Assembly (NCBI RefSeq): GCF_016863435.1
Contig: NZ_BOOW01000005.1
Span: 1-45,267 of the forward strand
Source: Sinosporangium siamense
GTDB taxonomy: Bacteria > Actinomycetota > Actinomycetes > Streptosporangiales > Streptosporangiaceae
Direction: 5' to 3'
DNA length: 45,267 nt
Shown: positions 24,601 to 31,381 of the stretch, one piece after another
How positions within the stretch are numbered: position 1 is the stretch's first letter
How the letters are laid out: every line of letters begins with the position of its first letter
Notes under the pieces: generated by a model
What the model was told of the DNA's origin: nothing
Seen by the model: the letters and a program-made list of their open reading frames with translations, nothing else
The model's database searches: none
Made by a program: the position numbers and the translations under genes

Positions 24601-24688
24601 CGCCGGCACACCGGGCAACCCAGAGGTGAACACGCTGCTGTCCACCCACCCCGCCACGGCCCTCGCGGTCGCGGCCCTGCTCACCTGA
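21635..24688 (+). CDS. DUF5682-family large protein, possible TraB/EreA/ChaN-like enzyme
   Basis: A 1017-residue protein. Residues 1-85 are low complexity with a tandem repeat. The conserved domain starts about 95, with FPVCHHSPASA (H137/H138), VIYLELCEDL (E161) and VYVCGAFHAASR (H376). A His followed by a Glu at the end of a strand, and later a Gly-x-x-His, resembles the TraB/Tiki, EreA and ChaN group of metal-dependent or hydrolytic enzymes; this likeness is my reading. A basic Lys/Ala linker (KRGGKAKPAPAPAPDG, about 455-470) separates it from a long helical C-terminal region. No signal peptide. The start overlaps the MoxR stop (ATGA). It is likely the effector of the five-gene system. Confidence 0.85.
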   Translation: MSPTGAAPASPSGALPSNPSGVSPSRTLTSGPSRTLASGPSRTLASGPSRTLASGSSSAPAMSTPGAPRENPRAGSPARASGTDMHSGAFGALREQLLGAASEFAGASGSLAEILSGLVDDVDRALREELEIFPVCHHSPASALSMVRRLHEKRPKVIYLELCEDLTPLLTELRNCRLPVALQAFASDLDGFPPAAGPLSVVAPITEASAEYQAIAYALETPGVELVLVDRSCDHVFQWLPQEKGQEAGEGDAPKEQAEHGEDANLHGDAVGLEIGDLRPGFAELEEFLLHHGKVRHWSEWWDQYVEQPLVSADYDTYRQVMVLIGSLFRRLRPTRGERRTVDEDRERYMWTRIREHLATSGADPADCVYVCGAFHAASRVEEFGLAAPATSFEISPRTATRWLYGLIPSSHSAIEAQFGLAPGSVSVAAATWSKAVSRQGVETFRLAGQKGAAKRGGKAKPAPAPAPDGPHEVVDRLSGFLAQPRTLDKLDEAELLGWCVDIVRLARRNGYLSSTADAIAVFETSILLAGMRGRARPTPYDFQDAAVTCIEKDSVPGRRDVRRLCEILLGGDRVGVVGYEALPPLAREVFDRLEPLGLDLSKRTVQRSLMDLTASPELVPCSDLLWRLRFLLPQGAVRPIMGERGLGERSIQESWDLALGRHQRDIIELGYEGVTVEQVLEQRLRRRVWDPEATAATALSAVEDAVVFLGGDRLADELGARAVELLAAERTVDSAPEVLRRIRRLLAYYRGRGTDLPGWCAEFATVGYAHYCTLLPTACADGDTGVRQVGAMLGFLFSMESVALALGCDRTQLELAVRQCAPEQPAKVALVWAAECHLGLLPLAELRSRCDELLDNPLVVPSFPLYLTGFVQAAEPVPALTGFVVEVVSKAFGLLPDHVLLPWLPKLITMLKDQAAESMPLLVREAGRTFPGTLAGLDSWTPPWSAPSVPTRPATRPAGGPVAELLMSHRAACDAAAVLLGYDDPWATAGTPGNPEVNTLLSTHPATALAVAALLT
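21707..21802 (+). repeat. 24-bp tandem repeat (4 copies) in the DUF5682 gene
   Basis: Four 24-base units in phase with the reading frame, encoding SRTLTSGP/SRTLASGP repeats. Units two and three are identical, the first and last differ by a base each. High identity suggests recent expansion and possible length variation between strains. Confidence 0.92.
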
Positions 24689-24693
24689 CCCCC

Positions 24694-24723
24694 TCCCGGG
24701 CCGAGGTTCGCCTCGGCCCGGGA
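24694..24723. terminator. Terminator of the five-gene operon
   Basis: Perfect 12-bp stem (TCCCGGGCCGAG) with a 6-base loop, five bases after the DUF5682 stop codon. No T-tract, which is common in actinomycete terminators. Confidence 0.75.
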
Positions 24724-24796
24724 TACACGGCGTGAGCCCGGTCGGCCGGGTGGGTGACGGGGTGACCTGGGCGCCGACGAGTTGGGCGAGCGGCGG

Positions 24797-24958
24797 CTAA
24801 CCGTCTGGGGGAAATGATCTCTGGAGTGGTATCCATTCCATATAGAACACCGCACGCCCAATCGCCACAAAGAGCGCGCTGAGCATCCAGAACCTGACGA
24901 CGATCGTCGTCTCGGCCCATCCGCGCAATTCAAAGTGATGCTGGAGCGGTATGGAAAA
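24797..24958 (-). pseudogene. C-terminal remnant of mraY
   Basis: Minus-strand translation gives [14 protein letters not shown], then [20 protein letters not shown] and [19 protein letters not shown] before TAG at 24797. The HHFELxGWAExxxVVRFW pattern is the hallmark C-terminus of MraY (phospho-MurNAc-pentapeptide translocase, which makes lipid I). In MraY it is preceded by an FRMxPLHH-type segment; here the likeness stops at about 24958 and the upstream frame is unrelated. There is no start codon or upstream two thirds of the gene, so it is a fragment of about 54 codons left by deletion or duplication. It lies outside any dcw cluster. Confidence 0.75.
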
Positions 24959-25096
24959 AGAGGGTGGCCGGGGCGACAGATCGGGTGAAACCCGACACGG
25001 GGGTTTGGTGGAGCCCTACCCGATGGATCATGTGTGAGATGGGCTGCCGGGATTCAAGATAGTGTGCCGCGAGTGCGGCGGTTGAGCGGTTCACGG

Positions 25097-26272
25097 ATGG
25101 TGCGGCGGACGCTGCTCGTGGTCATCGTGACCGCGATCGTCGTGCGGGTCGTCAGGCAGCGGCGCATCGCCCGGGAGCGGGAGCTTCTGGCGCGGAGAGA
25201 GCGGGCTCAGGCGAGGGCTCGGCTGAGATCCGGGGCGCTCAAGCTGTACGCTCCACCCCCTCCGCTCAAGGCCGATCAGGGTGGCTCCGTACAGGTGCTC
25301 GGGGTGCCCTCGGCGGACGATCTCGCGCGCTATGCCAAGCCGGCGCCCCTCAAGGACGCGCTCGCGGCCCCCAGGAGTCCCCGCCCGCCGAGGAAGGCGA
25401 ACCCTCTGCTGGAGCGCCTCGCCCTGGCCGGAGCGGCGCTGGTGGTGCTGCTGGTGCTGGTCGAGGGGTTCGAGACCTTGACGTTCGCCCAGAAGCCGGC
25501 GCGGCCGGCGCCCTTGCCGCTTCAGGCGAATGCCGCCCCACGCGACCCCGGCAGCGCGATGGCCTCATCGTCGACGAACTCATATGCCGTAGAGCGCAAC
25601 CCGGCCCGCTGCCACGAGCGGTATTCCCGCCTGACGGTCCGCCCGCTCACTCCCGCCATGCGGCGCGCGGTGAACCGCCAATGGGTGCGGATCGAGCGAT
25701 GGTTGCGCACCAACGCCCCGCGGACCTACGCGAGCCTGCGCCCGCCCGCGACAGCGCGTGCGATCGCGGTCGCCGAGGCGCAGATGATGTTGAACATCCC
25801 CGACTCCCTGCGGGCTTCGCTCCTGCGCCACAACGGCGCGATCGGCCCCGCCGCCTTCTCCCTCGGGACGGGCGAGTTGTACGGCATACGCCAGCTTCGC
25901 GACGCCTGGCTCGCGTCGTGCCCGGGGAAGGCCGTGAACGGCGACTACCCGGTGGGCTGGATCCCGTTCGCCGAGCGCGCGGAGGTGCACGCGGTCACAG
26001 GGAAGACGATCGACCAGGGCGGCGGCGACGAGGACGCCCCCAGCAGGACGTATTACGCCGCGCTACGGGCGGCCGCGGACGCGCTGACCACCGGGCGCCC
26101 CCTCGACGGCCGCCGGGCGAGGGCCGTCGACGGTGTGCTCCGATGGGTGCCGGTGGGAGGCGCGTCGGCGCCGCAGGACCGGGCCTCGACCGAGCGGACG
26201 GACTGGTCGAAGTGGCCGTCGTCGTGGCCGGGACCTGTCCACCGAACCGTGAGTGAGTCCACTGATCAGTGA
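25097..26272 (+). CDS. Membrane-anchored SUKH (SMI1/KNR4) domain protein
   Basis: A 391-residue protein. A hydrophobic helix follows the start (MVRRTLLVVIVTAIVVRVV), then a basic Arg/Glu/Ala region, then a second helix (about 106-128, LALAGAALVVLLVLVEGFETL). The C-terminal part (about 190-330) is a SUKH domain: WVRIERWLRTNAPRTYASLRP, then EAQMMLNIPDSLRASLLRHNG, then GELYGIRQLRDAW and GWIPFAE. SUKH proteins are known as immunity proteins to polymorphic toxins and as regulators. The start is uncertain: ATG at 25097 abuts the first helix, while GTG at 25034 adds 21 residues; neither has a good ribosome site. Monocistronic. Confidence 0.78.
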   Translation: MVRRTLLVVIVTAIVVRVVRQRRIARERELLARRERAQARARLRSGALKLYAPPPPLKADQGGSVQVLGVPSADDLARYAKPAPLKDALAAPRSPRPPRKANPLLERLALAGAALVVLLVLVEGFETLTFAQKPARPAPLPLQANAAPRDPGSAMASSSTNSYAVERNPARCHERYSRLTVRPLTPAMRRAVNRQWVRIERWLRTNAPRTYASLRPPATARAIAVAEAQMMLNIPDSLRASLLRHNGAIGPAAFSLGTGELYGIRQLRDAWLASCPGKAVNGDYPVGWIPFAERAEVHAVTGKTIDQGGGDEDAPSRTYYAALRAAADALTTGRPLDGRRARAVDGVLRWVPVGGASAPQDRASTERTDWSKWPSSWPGPVHRTVSESTDQ

Positions 26273-26322
26273 GCGCGGTCGTGTACCCGCGTCGGCTACG
26301 AACGACCCGGAAGGGACGGTAG

Positions 26323-26476
26323 GAGCCGGACGGAGGGTGAGCCGGACAACCTAAACAGCGGGGGACGGAACGGCCGTGAGCCAGCCAAGCGGCATGGGAA
26401 AGGGCGGCCGTGAGCCGGGCCGGGCGGGAGCCGGCCCGAACGGGCCGAACCGCGAGCCGGACAAGGCAGGAGCCAG
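26323..26476. repeat. Cluster of GAGCCGG short repeats
   Basis: GAGCCGG occurs at 26323, 26339, 26412, 26428 and 26454, and GAGCCAG at 26378 and 26470, all in the gap between the SUKH and DUF3043 genes. Spacing is irregular. No gene is visible in 26273-26507. Confidence 0.55.
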
Positions 26477-26507
26477 CCCGAACTAGGGCAAAACCAGGGC
26501 AGAACCC

Positions 26508-27128
26508 TCAGCGGCGTGAAGAAGGCGTGGGCATAGGAGCCCCGCCGACCTTGACCATCGGCTTGGGGAAGCGCAGTCTGCGGATCTGCATGGCGCGCAT
26601 CGCCGCGTAGAAGCCGATGCCCTTCATGTTCTCCCCGGGGAACTTCTCCAGCGCCACCTTCTTGACCCGCCACCCGACCCAGATCGCGGTGATCAGCACG
26701 CTGACCATCATCACCGGCCACGCGACCGTGATGACGCCGAAGTAGATGTATTGCCGCATGGCGACGGGGAAGGGCACCCAGGTCAAGATCAGAATGACCA
26801 GGGAGAACGGCAGGAAGTATTGGCTGACGATGCGCCGCGAGTCCACCCAGTCGCGGGCGAACTTGCGCACGGGGCCGCGGTCGCGCGGCTGGTAGTAGCG
26901 CTCGTCGCCGCGGGCGAGGCCCTCTTGGACGCGGGCCCGCTGGGACGCCTGCCGTTCGCGGAGTTGGCGGTAGGCTTCTTTACGGGTCTTGGGAGCCGTC
27001 ACGGGCTGGCGCCTACGTCCCTCGGCATCTCGGCGCTTAGGGGTTGGGCGTCCCTTGCCCCCGGATTTAGCATCATTTGCGGTGGAGGGGGACTCTTCCA
27101 CGGCTTGCTGGGTACGACGTCGGAACAC
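26508..27128 (-). CDS. DUF3043-domain membrane protein
   Basis: A 206-residue protein of a family widespread in actinobacteria. Residues 1-100 are highly charged (Lys/Arg-rich, KGRPTPKRRDAEGRRR) with a conserved RKEAYRQLRERQ and RDWVDSRRIVSQYFLPFS. Two membrane helices follow (about 105-125 and 132-155). The C-terminus returns to the cytoplasm (ALEKFPGENMKGIGFYAAMRAMQIRRLRFPKP). The function is unknown. It diverges from pspA, and the 148-base gap between their starts holds both promoters. Confidence 0.9.
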   Translation of the reverse strand: MFRRRTQQAVEESPSTANDAKSGGKGRPTPKRRDAEGRRRQPVTAPKTRKEAYRQLRERQASQRARVQEGLARGDERYYQPRDRGPVRKFARDWVDSRRIVSQYFLPFSLVILILTWVPFPVAMRQYIYFGVITVAWPVMMVSVLITAIWVGWRVKKVALEKFPGENMKGIGFYAAMRAMQIRRLRFPKPMVKVGGAPMPTPSSRR

Positions 27129-27157
27129 GACGTTCAGCCTACCGGGAGTGCAACTTA

Positions 27158-27186
27158 GTGACGCCCTCGTGCGTTATGCGTAGGGT
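27158..27186 (+). promoter_or_regulatory. Candidate pspA promoter
   Basis: GTGACG (27158-27163), a 17-base spacer and TAGGGT (27181-27186), giving a start near 27193 and a leader of about 85 bases before the pspA ATG. Both boxes are imperfect. Confidence 0.35.
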
Positions 27187-27276
27187 GAACCCATAGGCGG
27201 CTCCGCTGATCCCAGGGGGGCGGTCCGGCAGGGGGCGACCCAAGCACGACCACGAAGAAGGGGACGGCCGACGCGC

Positions 27277-28071
27277 ATGAGCGTGATGAAGAGACTTTCG
27301 ATGATCTTCAAGTCCAAGGCCAACAAAGCCTTGGACAAGATGGAGGATCCACGCGAAACTCTGGACTATTCGTATCAGCGCCAGATCGAGCTGCTGCAAA
27401 AGGTCCGCCGGGGCGTGGCCGACGTCGCCACCTCCCGCAAGCGCGTTGAACTCCAGATCAACCAGCTTGAGCAGCAGGGTGCCCGCCTTGAGGACCAGGG
27501 CCGCAAGGCGCTGACGGTGGGCCGCGAGGATCTGGCGCGTGAGGCGCTCACCCGCCGTTCCGGCTTGCAGTCGCAGATCGCCGACCTGCGCATCCAGCAT
27601 GACAACCTGCAGGCCGAGGAGGAGAAGCTGACGACGGCGTCGCAGCGGCTCCAGGCCAAGGTGGACGCTTTCCGTACGCGGAAGGAGACCATCAAGGCCA
27701 CCTACACCGCAGCCGAGGCGCAGACGCGGATCAACGAGGCTTTCTCCGGCATTTCCGAGGAAATGGGCGACGTGGGTCTCGCGATCCAGCGGGCCGAGGA
27801 CAAGACGGCGCAGATGCAGGCGCGCGCGGGGGCCATCGACGAGCTGCTCGCCAGCGGTGCGCTTGAGGACTTCACCGGTAAGCGGGACGACATCCAGGCC
27901 GAGCTCGACCGCATGGGCGCGACGACCGACATCGAGCTGGAGCTTCAGCGCATGCGCGCCGAGCTTGGGCAGGCACCCGCGCCGAAGAGCGCCATCGAGT
28001 CCGGGGGGCAGCCGCAGCAGCAGCCCCAGCCGCAGACTCAGAACTACCGCCAACCGGGGGAGGGCTTGTGA
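27277..28071 (+). CDS. pspA: PspA/IM30 phage-shock protein
   Basis: A 264-residue coiled-coil membrane-effector protein of the ESCRT-III-like PspA/Vipp1 superfamily. It binds stressed inner-membrane regions and helps keep the proton gradient. The N-terminal amphipathic helix (MKRLSMIFKSKANKALDKMEDP) is followed by the DYSYQRQIELLQKVRRGVADVA signature and long coiled coils (30-220). The C-terminal tail (about 235-264) is Gln/Pro-rich. A weak purine-rich site (GAAGAAGGGGA) is 12-22 bases upstream of 27277; a second ATG at 27286 is possible. The stop overlaps the pspAA GTG start. It heads a run with pspAA, htpX and pspAB, typical of actinobacterial Psp loci. Confidence 0.95.
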   Translation: MSVMKRLSMIFKSKANKALDKMEDPRETLDYSYQRQIELLQKVRRGVADVATSRKRVELQINQLEQQGARLEDQGRKALTVGREDLAREALTRRSGLQSQIADLRIQHDNLQAEEEKLTTASQRLQAKVDAFRTRKETIKATYTAAEAQTRINEAFSGISEEMGDVGLAIQRAEDKTAQMQARAGAIDELLASGALEDFTGKRDDIQAELDRMGATTDIELELQRMRAELGQAPAPKSAIESGGQPQQQPQPQTQNYRQPGEGL

Positions 28072-28346
28072 TCGCAAGGATCATGGGCGAGGGGCAGGTC
28101 CAGATCGCGGAGAGCGATATCGACGTGCTCAACGAGCTTGACGACAAGCTGGAGACGGCCATCCGGGCCGGGGACGAGGGGGAGTTCCGCGGCCGGTTGC
28201 ACGACCTGCTTGACAAGGTGCGCGAGGTGGGCAGCCCGCTGCCCGACGACAGCTTGGAGCCTTCCGAGCTGATTTTGCCTCCGCCTGACGCTTCCATGGA
28301 CGAAGTGCAGTCAATGCTTGGAGATTCCGGGCTTATCCCCGGCTAG
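28068..28346 (+). CDS. pspAA: PspA-associated protein PspAA
   Basis: A 92-residue acidic protein starting with GTG that overlaps the pspA stop (GTGA). The MIARIMGEGQVQIAESDIDVLNELDD pattern and the DEGEFRGRLHDLLDKVREVG helix match the PspAA family known beside PspA. It presumably modulates PspA; mechanism unknown. htpX starts 9 bases after its stop. Confidence 0.9.
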   Translation: MIARIMGEGQVQIAESDIDVLNELDDKLETAIRAGDEGEFRGRLHDLLDKVREVGSPLPDDSLEPSELILPPPDASMDEVQSMLGDSGLIPG

Positions 28347-28355
28347 CTTGGGGGC

Positions 28356-29255
28356 ATGACTCGCACCCGGTTTGCCGCAGACCGGGGTCTCGGCCGGCGC
28401 ATGGTGCTCACCATGTTCCTGCTGGGGCTGCTCTATGTGGCATTCGTGGCCGTGTTGATCGCTCTGGGAGCCAGAGCGATCACCGTTTTGGTGATCGCAG
28501 GCTGCTTCCTGCTGGTGCAATATTTCTTCTCCGACCGCATCGCGCTCTTCGCGATGGGAGGCCGGGAGGTGTCCCCGCAGGAGGCACCCGAACTCCACGC
28601 TCTCATCGACCGCCTGTGCGCCATGGCCGACATGCCCAAACCGCGCGTGGCGATCGCCGAGACCGACGTCCCCAACGCCTTCGCCACCGGACGCGACCAG
28701 AAGCACGCCGTCGTCTGCGTGACCACGGGCATCCTGCGCCGCCTCTCGCCGCAGGAGCTGGAGGGCGTGCTCGCCCATGAGATGTCCCATGTCGCCCACC
28801 GCGACGTCGCCGTGATGACCATCGCCTCGTTCCTCGGCATCGTGGCCGGCCTGATGACGAGGTTCGCGCTCTACACCGGCCTCGGCCGCAGCCGCGACGA
28901 CCGCGGCGGCCTGCCCATCGGCCTGATCGTCATGCTGGTCTCCATGATCGTCTATGCGATCAGCTTCCTCCTCACCCGCGCCCTGTCCCGCTACCGCGAG
29001 CTCGCCGCCGACCGCGCCGGTGCCCTGCTCACCCAGCGCCCCTCCGCCCTCGCCAGCGCGCTCACCAAGATCAGCGGGGACATGTCCCGCATTCCCACCG
29101 AGGACCTGCGCAAGGCCGCGCCGTACAACGCCTTCTACTTCGCGCCCGCGCTCGCCCCCGGCGCGAGCCTCGCGGCGCTGTTCGCCACCCACCCCCCGCT
29201 GGAGCGCCGCCTCGAACAGCTCGCCCGCATCAGCGCGCAGCTCGGCCGTCCGTAA
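28356..29255 (+). CDS. htpX: M48 zinc metalloprotease HtpX
   Basis: A 299-residue integral-membrane protease. Two N-terminal membrane helices (about 19-41 and 44-66) precede the catalytic domain. The zinc motif is H141-E-M-S-H145, and the third ligand is the Glu in RELAADRAG. HtpX removes misfolded membrane proteins. It lies between pspAA and pspAB, which fits a joint membrane stress response. GGGGGC precedes the ATG by two bases only, so initiation may depend on coupling to pspAA. Confidence 0.95.
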   Translation: MTRTRFAADRGLGRRMVLTMFLLGLLYVAFVAVLIALGARAITVLVIAGCFLLVQYFFSDRIALFAMGGREVSPQEAPELHALIDRLCAMADMPKPRVAIAETDVPNAFATGRDQKHAVVCVTTGILRRLSPQELEGVLAHEMSHVAHRDVAVMTIASFLGIVAGLMTRFALYTGLGRSRDDRGGLPIGLIVMLVSMIVYAISFLLTRALSRYRELAADRAGALLTQRPSALASALTKISGDMSRIPTEDLRKAAPYNAFYFAPALAPGASLAALFATHPPLERRLEQLARISAQLGRP

Positions 29256-29278
29256 GTCCCCGGGGGAAGGGGGTTTCC

Positions 29279-29839
29279 ATGGGGTGGTGGGACACGTTGC
29301 TCGGCCGCACCAAGCCGGCCGCGCCCAACCTCGACGCGCTGTTCCGGCTGCCGTCGGCCGCCGTGACGCTTCAGGCGGCGACCGGCCTCACCCCGACCGG
29401 CCGGGGCTCGGTGAGCTTCCGTGCGGCCGAGGGCGGCGTGTTCACCGACCTCACGGCCGAGGCGCAGGCGCTCATCGGGGAGCGCGCGGAGCGTTCCGCC
29501 GACTCCTACGGCTACACCTGGGTCACGGTCACGCACCTGCCGGACGACGTGAGCGGCCTGGTCACCGACCTGCACGCGGTGAACTCCTCCCTGGAGTCGG
29601 CCGGGTTCGGCCCGTCGCTGCTGTGCTCCCTGATCTCCTTCACCGGCTCCCCTGGCGCCCCCCTCGCCCTGGTCTACCTCTACAAGCGGGGCACCTTCTA
29701 CCCCTTCGCCCCGCTCCCGAATGAGCATCGGGACAACGCCCTCGAAATCCAGGTGCGCGGGGTTCTGCAGGACGAGCTCCCGATCGAAGCGGATCTGAGC
29801 AGGTGGTTCCCGGTCTGGGGAGCCCCGGGCCTTACGTGA
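29279..29839 (+). CDS. pspAB: PspA-associated protein PspAB
   Basis: A 186-residue soluble protein with the family start MGWWDTLLGRTKPAAPNLDALF, then TLQAATGLTPTGRGSVSFRAAEGG and, near the end, LVYLYKRGTFYPFAPL. It is found in actinobacterial Psp loci with PspA and HtpX. Its biochemical role is unknown. A GGGGAAGGGGG stretch lies 5-15 bases upstream. The stop overlaps the next gene's GTG start (GTGA), coupling it to the downstream hydrolase. Confidence 0.9.
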   Translation: MGWWDTLLGRTKPAAPNLDALFRLPSAAVTLQAATGLTPTGRGSVSFRAAEGGVFTDLTAEAQALIGERAERSADSYGYTWVTVTHLPDDVSGLVTDLHAVNSSLESAGFGPSLLCSLISFTGSPGAPLALVYLYKRGTFYPFAPLPNEHRDNALEIQVRGVLQDELPIEADLSRWFPVWGAPGLT

Positions 29840-31332
29840 TCACCACGCGAGCCCTCGCACTCGCCTCGGCCTGGCTGCTGGTCCTGGCCGCCGTCGCCTA
29901 CAGCCTGTGGGTGCCTCTGCAGTACATGAACCCCGGCGTCCACCGCGCCCTCGGCTACCTCAGCGAACTGGGCGCCCTCGATCAGCCCTGGTCGTGGATG
30001 GCGAGGCTCGGTGACGTGGTCGCCGGGGCCGCGTGCCTGCTCGCTGTAGCCCTCGTGCCCGATCCCCGGCCGGGTCCCTGGCGGGGCGCCGGCTGGCTCG
30101 GGCTCGCGGTCTTCGGCGCGGCGACGCTCGCCGACGGCGTTTTCGCGCTCGACTGCGCGTCGCTGAGCAACCCGGAGTGCATGGCACGTGAGATCTCCGG
30201 CCAGGCGTCGTTCTCCCATTACGTGCACATGGCGACGAGCGGCCTGGCCGCCGCGGGGGTGCTGCTCAGCCTGCCGACCCTGGTGATCGGCTCGCGCCGC
30301 CCCCTCATCAGGTACGGCGGAGCCGCCTGGACCCTCGCAGCCCTGGTGGCGACGGTCTGGACGCTGGTGGCGGTCGTCCTGCGCGCCGAGGTCGGCCTCG
30401 CCCAGCGGATCCAGGTGGCGGTGTTCACCCTCTGGCTGCTGACACTGGCGGTGGGACTGCCGAAGGAGCGCCAGGTGCGGCGTCCGGCCGGCGTGCACGT
30501 GGTGCGGGAGGGCGTCGAGGCGGCGCCGCAGGTCGTTCTGACGTCGGGCATGGCGGGCGCCTGGTACCACTGGGACGCTGTCGCCGAGCAGCTCCGGGGC
30601 GACCTCACCGTCGTCCGCTTCGACCGCCCTGGGCTCGGCCTCAGCCCCGCCCCGGTCGTCCCGCCGACCTTGCGGCGCGAAGCCGTGCGCCTGCTGGCCC
30701 TGACCGGCGACACCCCCGTAGTGGTGGTGGCGCACTCGGTCGCGGCCTGGCACGCCGAGGCGTTCGCCCGGCTCTGGCCGGGGCTGGTGGGGGGTGTGGT
30801 GCTGCTGGACCCCAGTTGCGAGTCCCGGCCGAGGAGAGGCACCTCCCCGGCCGGCAGGCTGCTCGGCCGGGCGCTCCCGGCGCTCGGCCACACCCTGGGG
30901 GCCGTCGTGATCACTCGCCTGTCCGGCCCGGCGGCCTACCGCCTGGCGGGTGGCGCGCGGGTCGACGGCAGGGCGCGAGAGGTGTACGGCAGTGCCAGGG
31001 TGGCCGCGGCCTCGCTCGGCGAGTGGCTGGCCTACCGCGACATGGCCGACGATCTCACCGCGCTCCGCGGCAAGCTGCCCTATCCCGCCGTCCCGACCGT
31101 GGTGATCACCGCGGGACGGGAGAACCCGTGCCACAGGGACCTGGCCGCCGCCCTGAACGCCGAGCGGGTCGTGCTTCCGGACGCGGGGCACCAGGTGCAC
31201 GTGGAGCGGCCGGAGGCCGTGGCGGCGGCGGTGCGGCACGTGGTGGAAGCCGTCCAAGGTCGTCAGCCCGGGGTCCGGGGGCGTCCCGTCGATGGTAAAC
31301 AAGATGGGATAGACGGATATCTCCCCTGGTAA
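29836..31332 (+). CDS. DUF998-type membrane domain fused to an alpha/beta hydrolase
   Basis: A 498-residue protein. The N-terminal half (about 1-215) has some six membrane helices with DUF998-like pattern (PGVHRALGYLSELGALDQPWSWMARLGD). The C-terminal half (about 220-480) is an alpha/beta hydrolase with an oxyanion region TSGMAGAWYHWD, RFDRPGLGLSP, a nucleophile elbow VVVAHSVAAWHAE and a C-terminal His in DAGHQVHVERPE. The elbow reads A-H-S-V-A rather than the usual G-x-S-x-G. The active site would face one membrane side. The GTG at 29836 overlaps the pspAB stop; lysX follows 43-49 bases later. Substrate unknown; a lipid or ester is plausible. Confidence 0.85.
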   Translation: MITTRALALASAWLLVLAAVAYSLWVPLQYMNPGVHRALGYLSELGALDQPWSWMARLGDVVAGAACLLAVALVPDPRPGPWRGAGWLGLAVFGAATLADGVFALDCASLSNPECMAREISGQASFSHYVHMATSGLAAAGVLLSLPTLVIGSRRPLIRYGGAAWTLAALVATVWTLVAVVLRAEVGLAQRIQVAVFTLWLLTLAVGLPKERQVRRPAGVHVVREGVEAAPQVVLTSGMAGAWYHWDAVAEQLRGDLTVVRFDRPGLGLSPAPVVPPTLRREAVRLLALTGDTPVVVVAHSVAAWHAEAFARLWPGLVGGVVLLDPSCESRPRRGTSPAGRLLGRALPALGHTLGAVVITRLSGPAAYRLAGGARVDGRAREVYGSARVAAASLGEWLAYRDMADDLTALRGKLPYPAVPTVVITAGRENPCHRDLAAALNAERVVLPDAGHQVHVERPEAVAAAVRHVVEAVQGRQPGVRGRPVDGKQDGIDGYLPW

Positions 31333-31351
31333 AGGGGTATTTCTCTTACCA
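31327..31351. promoter_or_regulatory. Inverted repeat upstream of lysX
   Basis: TGGTAA and TTACCA arms separated by 13 bases, overlapping the hydrolase stop codon and 31 bases before the lysX ATG. It may be a regulator site or a weak RNA hairpin; not assigned. Confidence 0.3.
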
Positions 31352-31381
31352 AGTGGATCATCATCATTCGGGGGGATGGCG

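Noticed and set aside
24580-24933. Minus-strand ORFs over the end of the DUF5682 gene
   Set aside because: Their frames carry no family-like sequence; the only meaningful minus-strand signal there is the mraY remnant in another frame.
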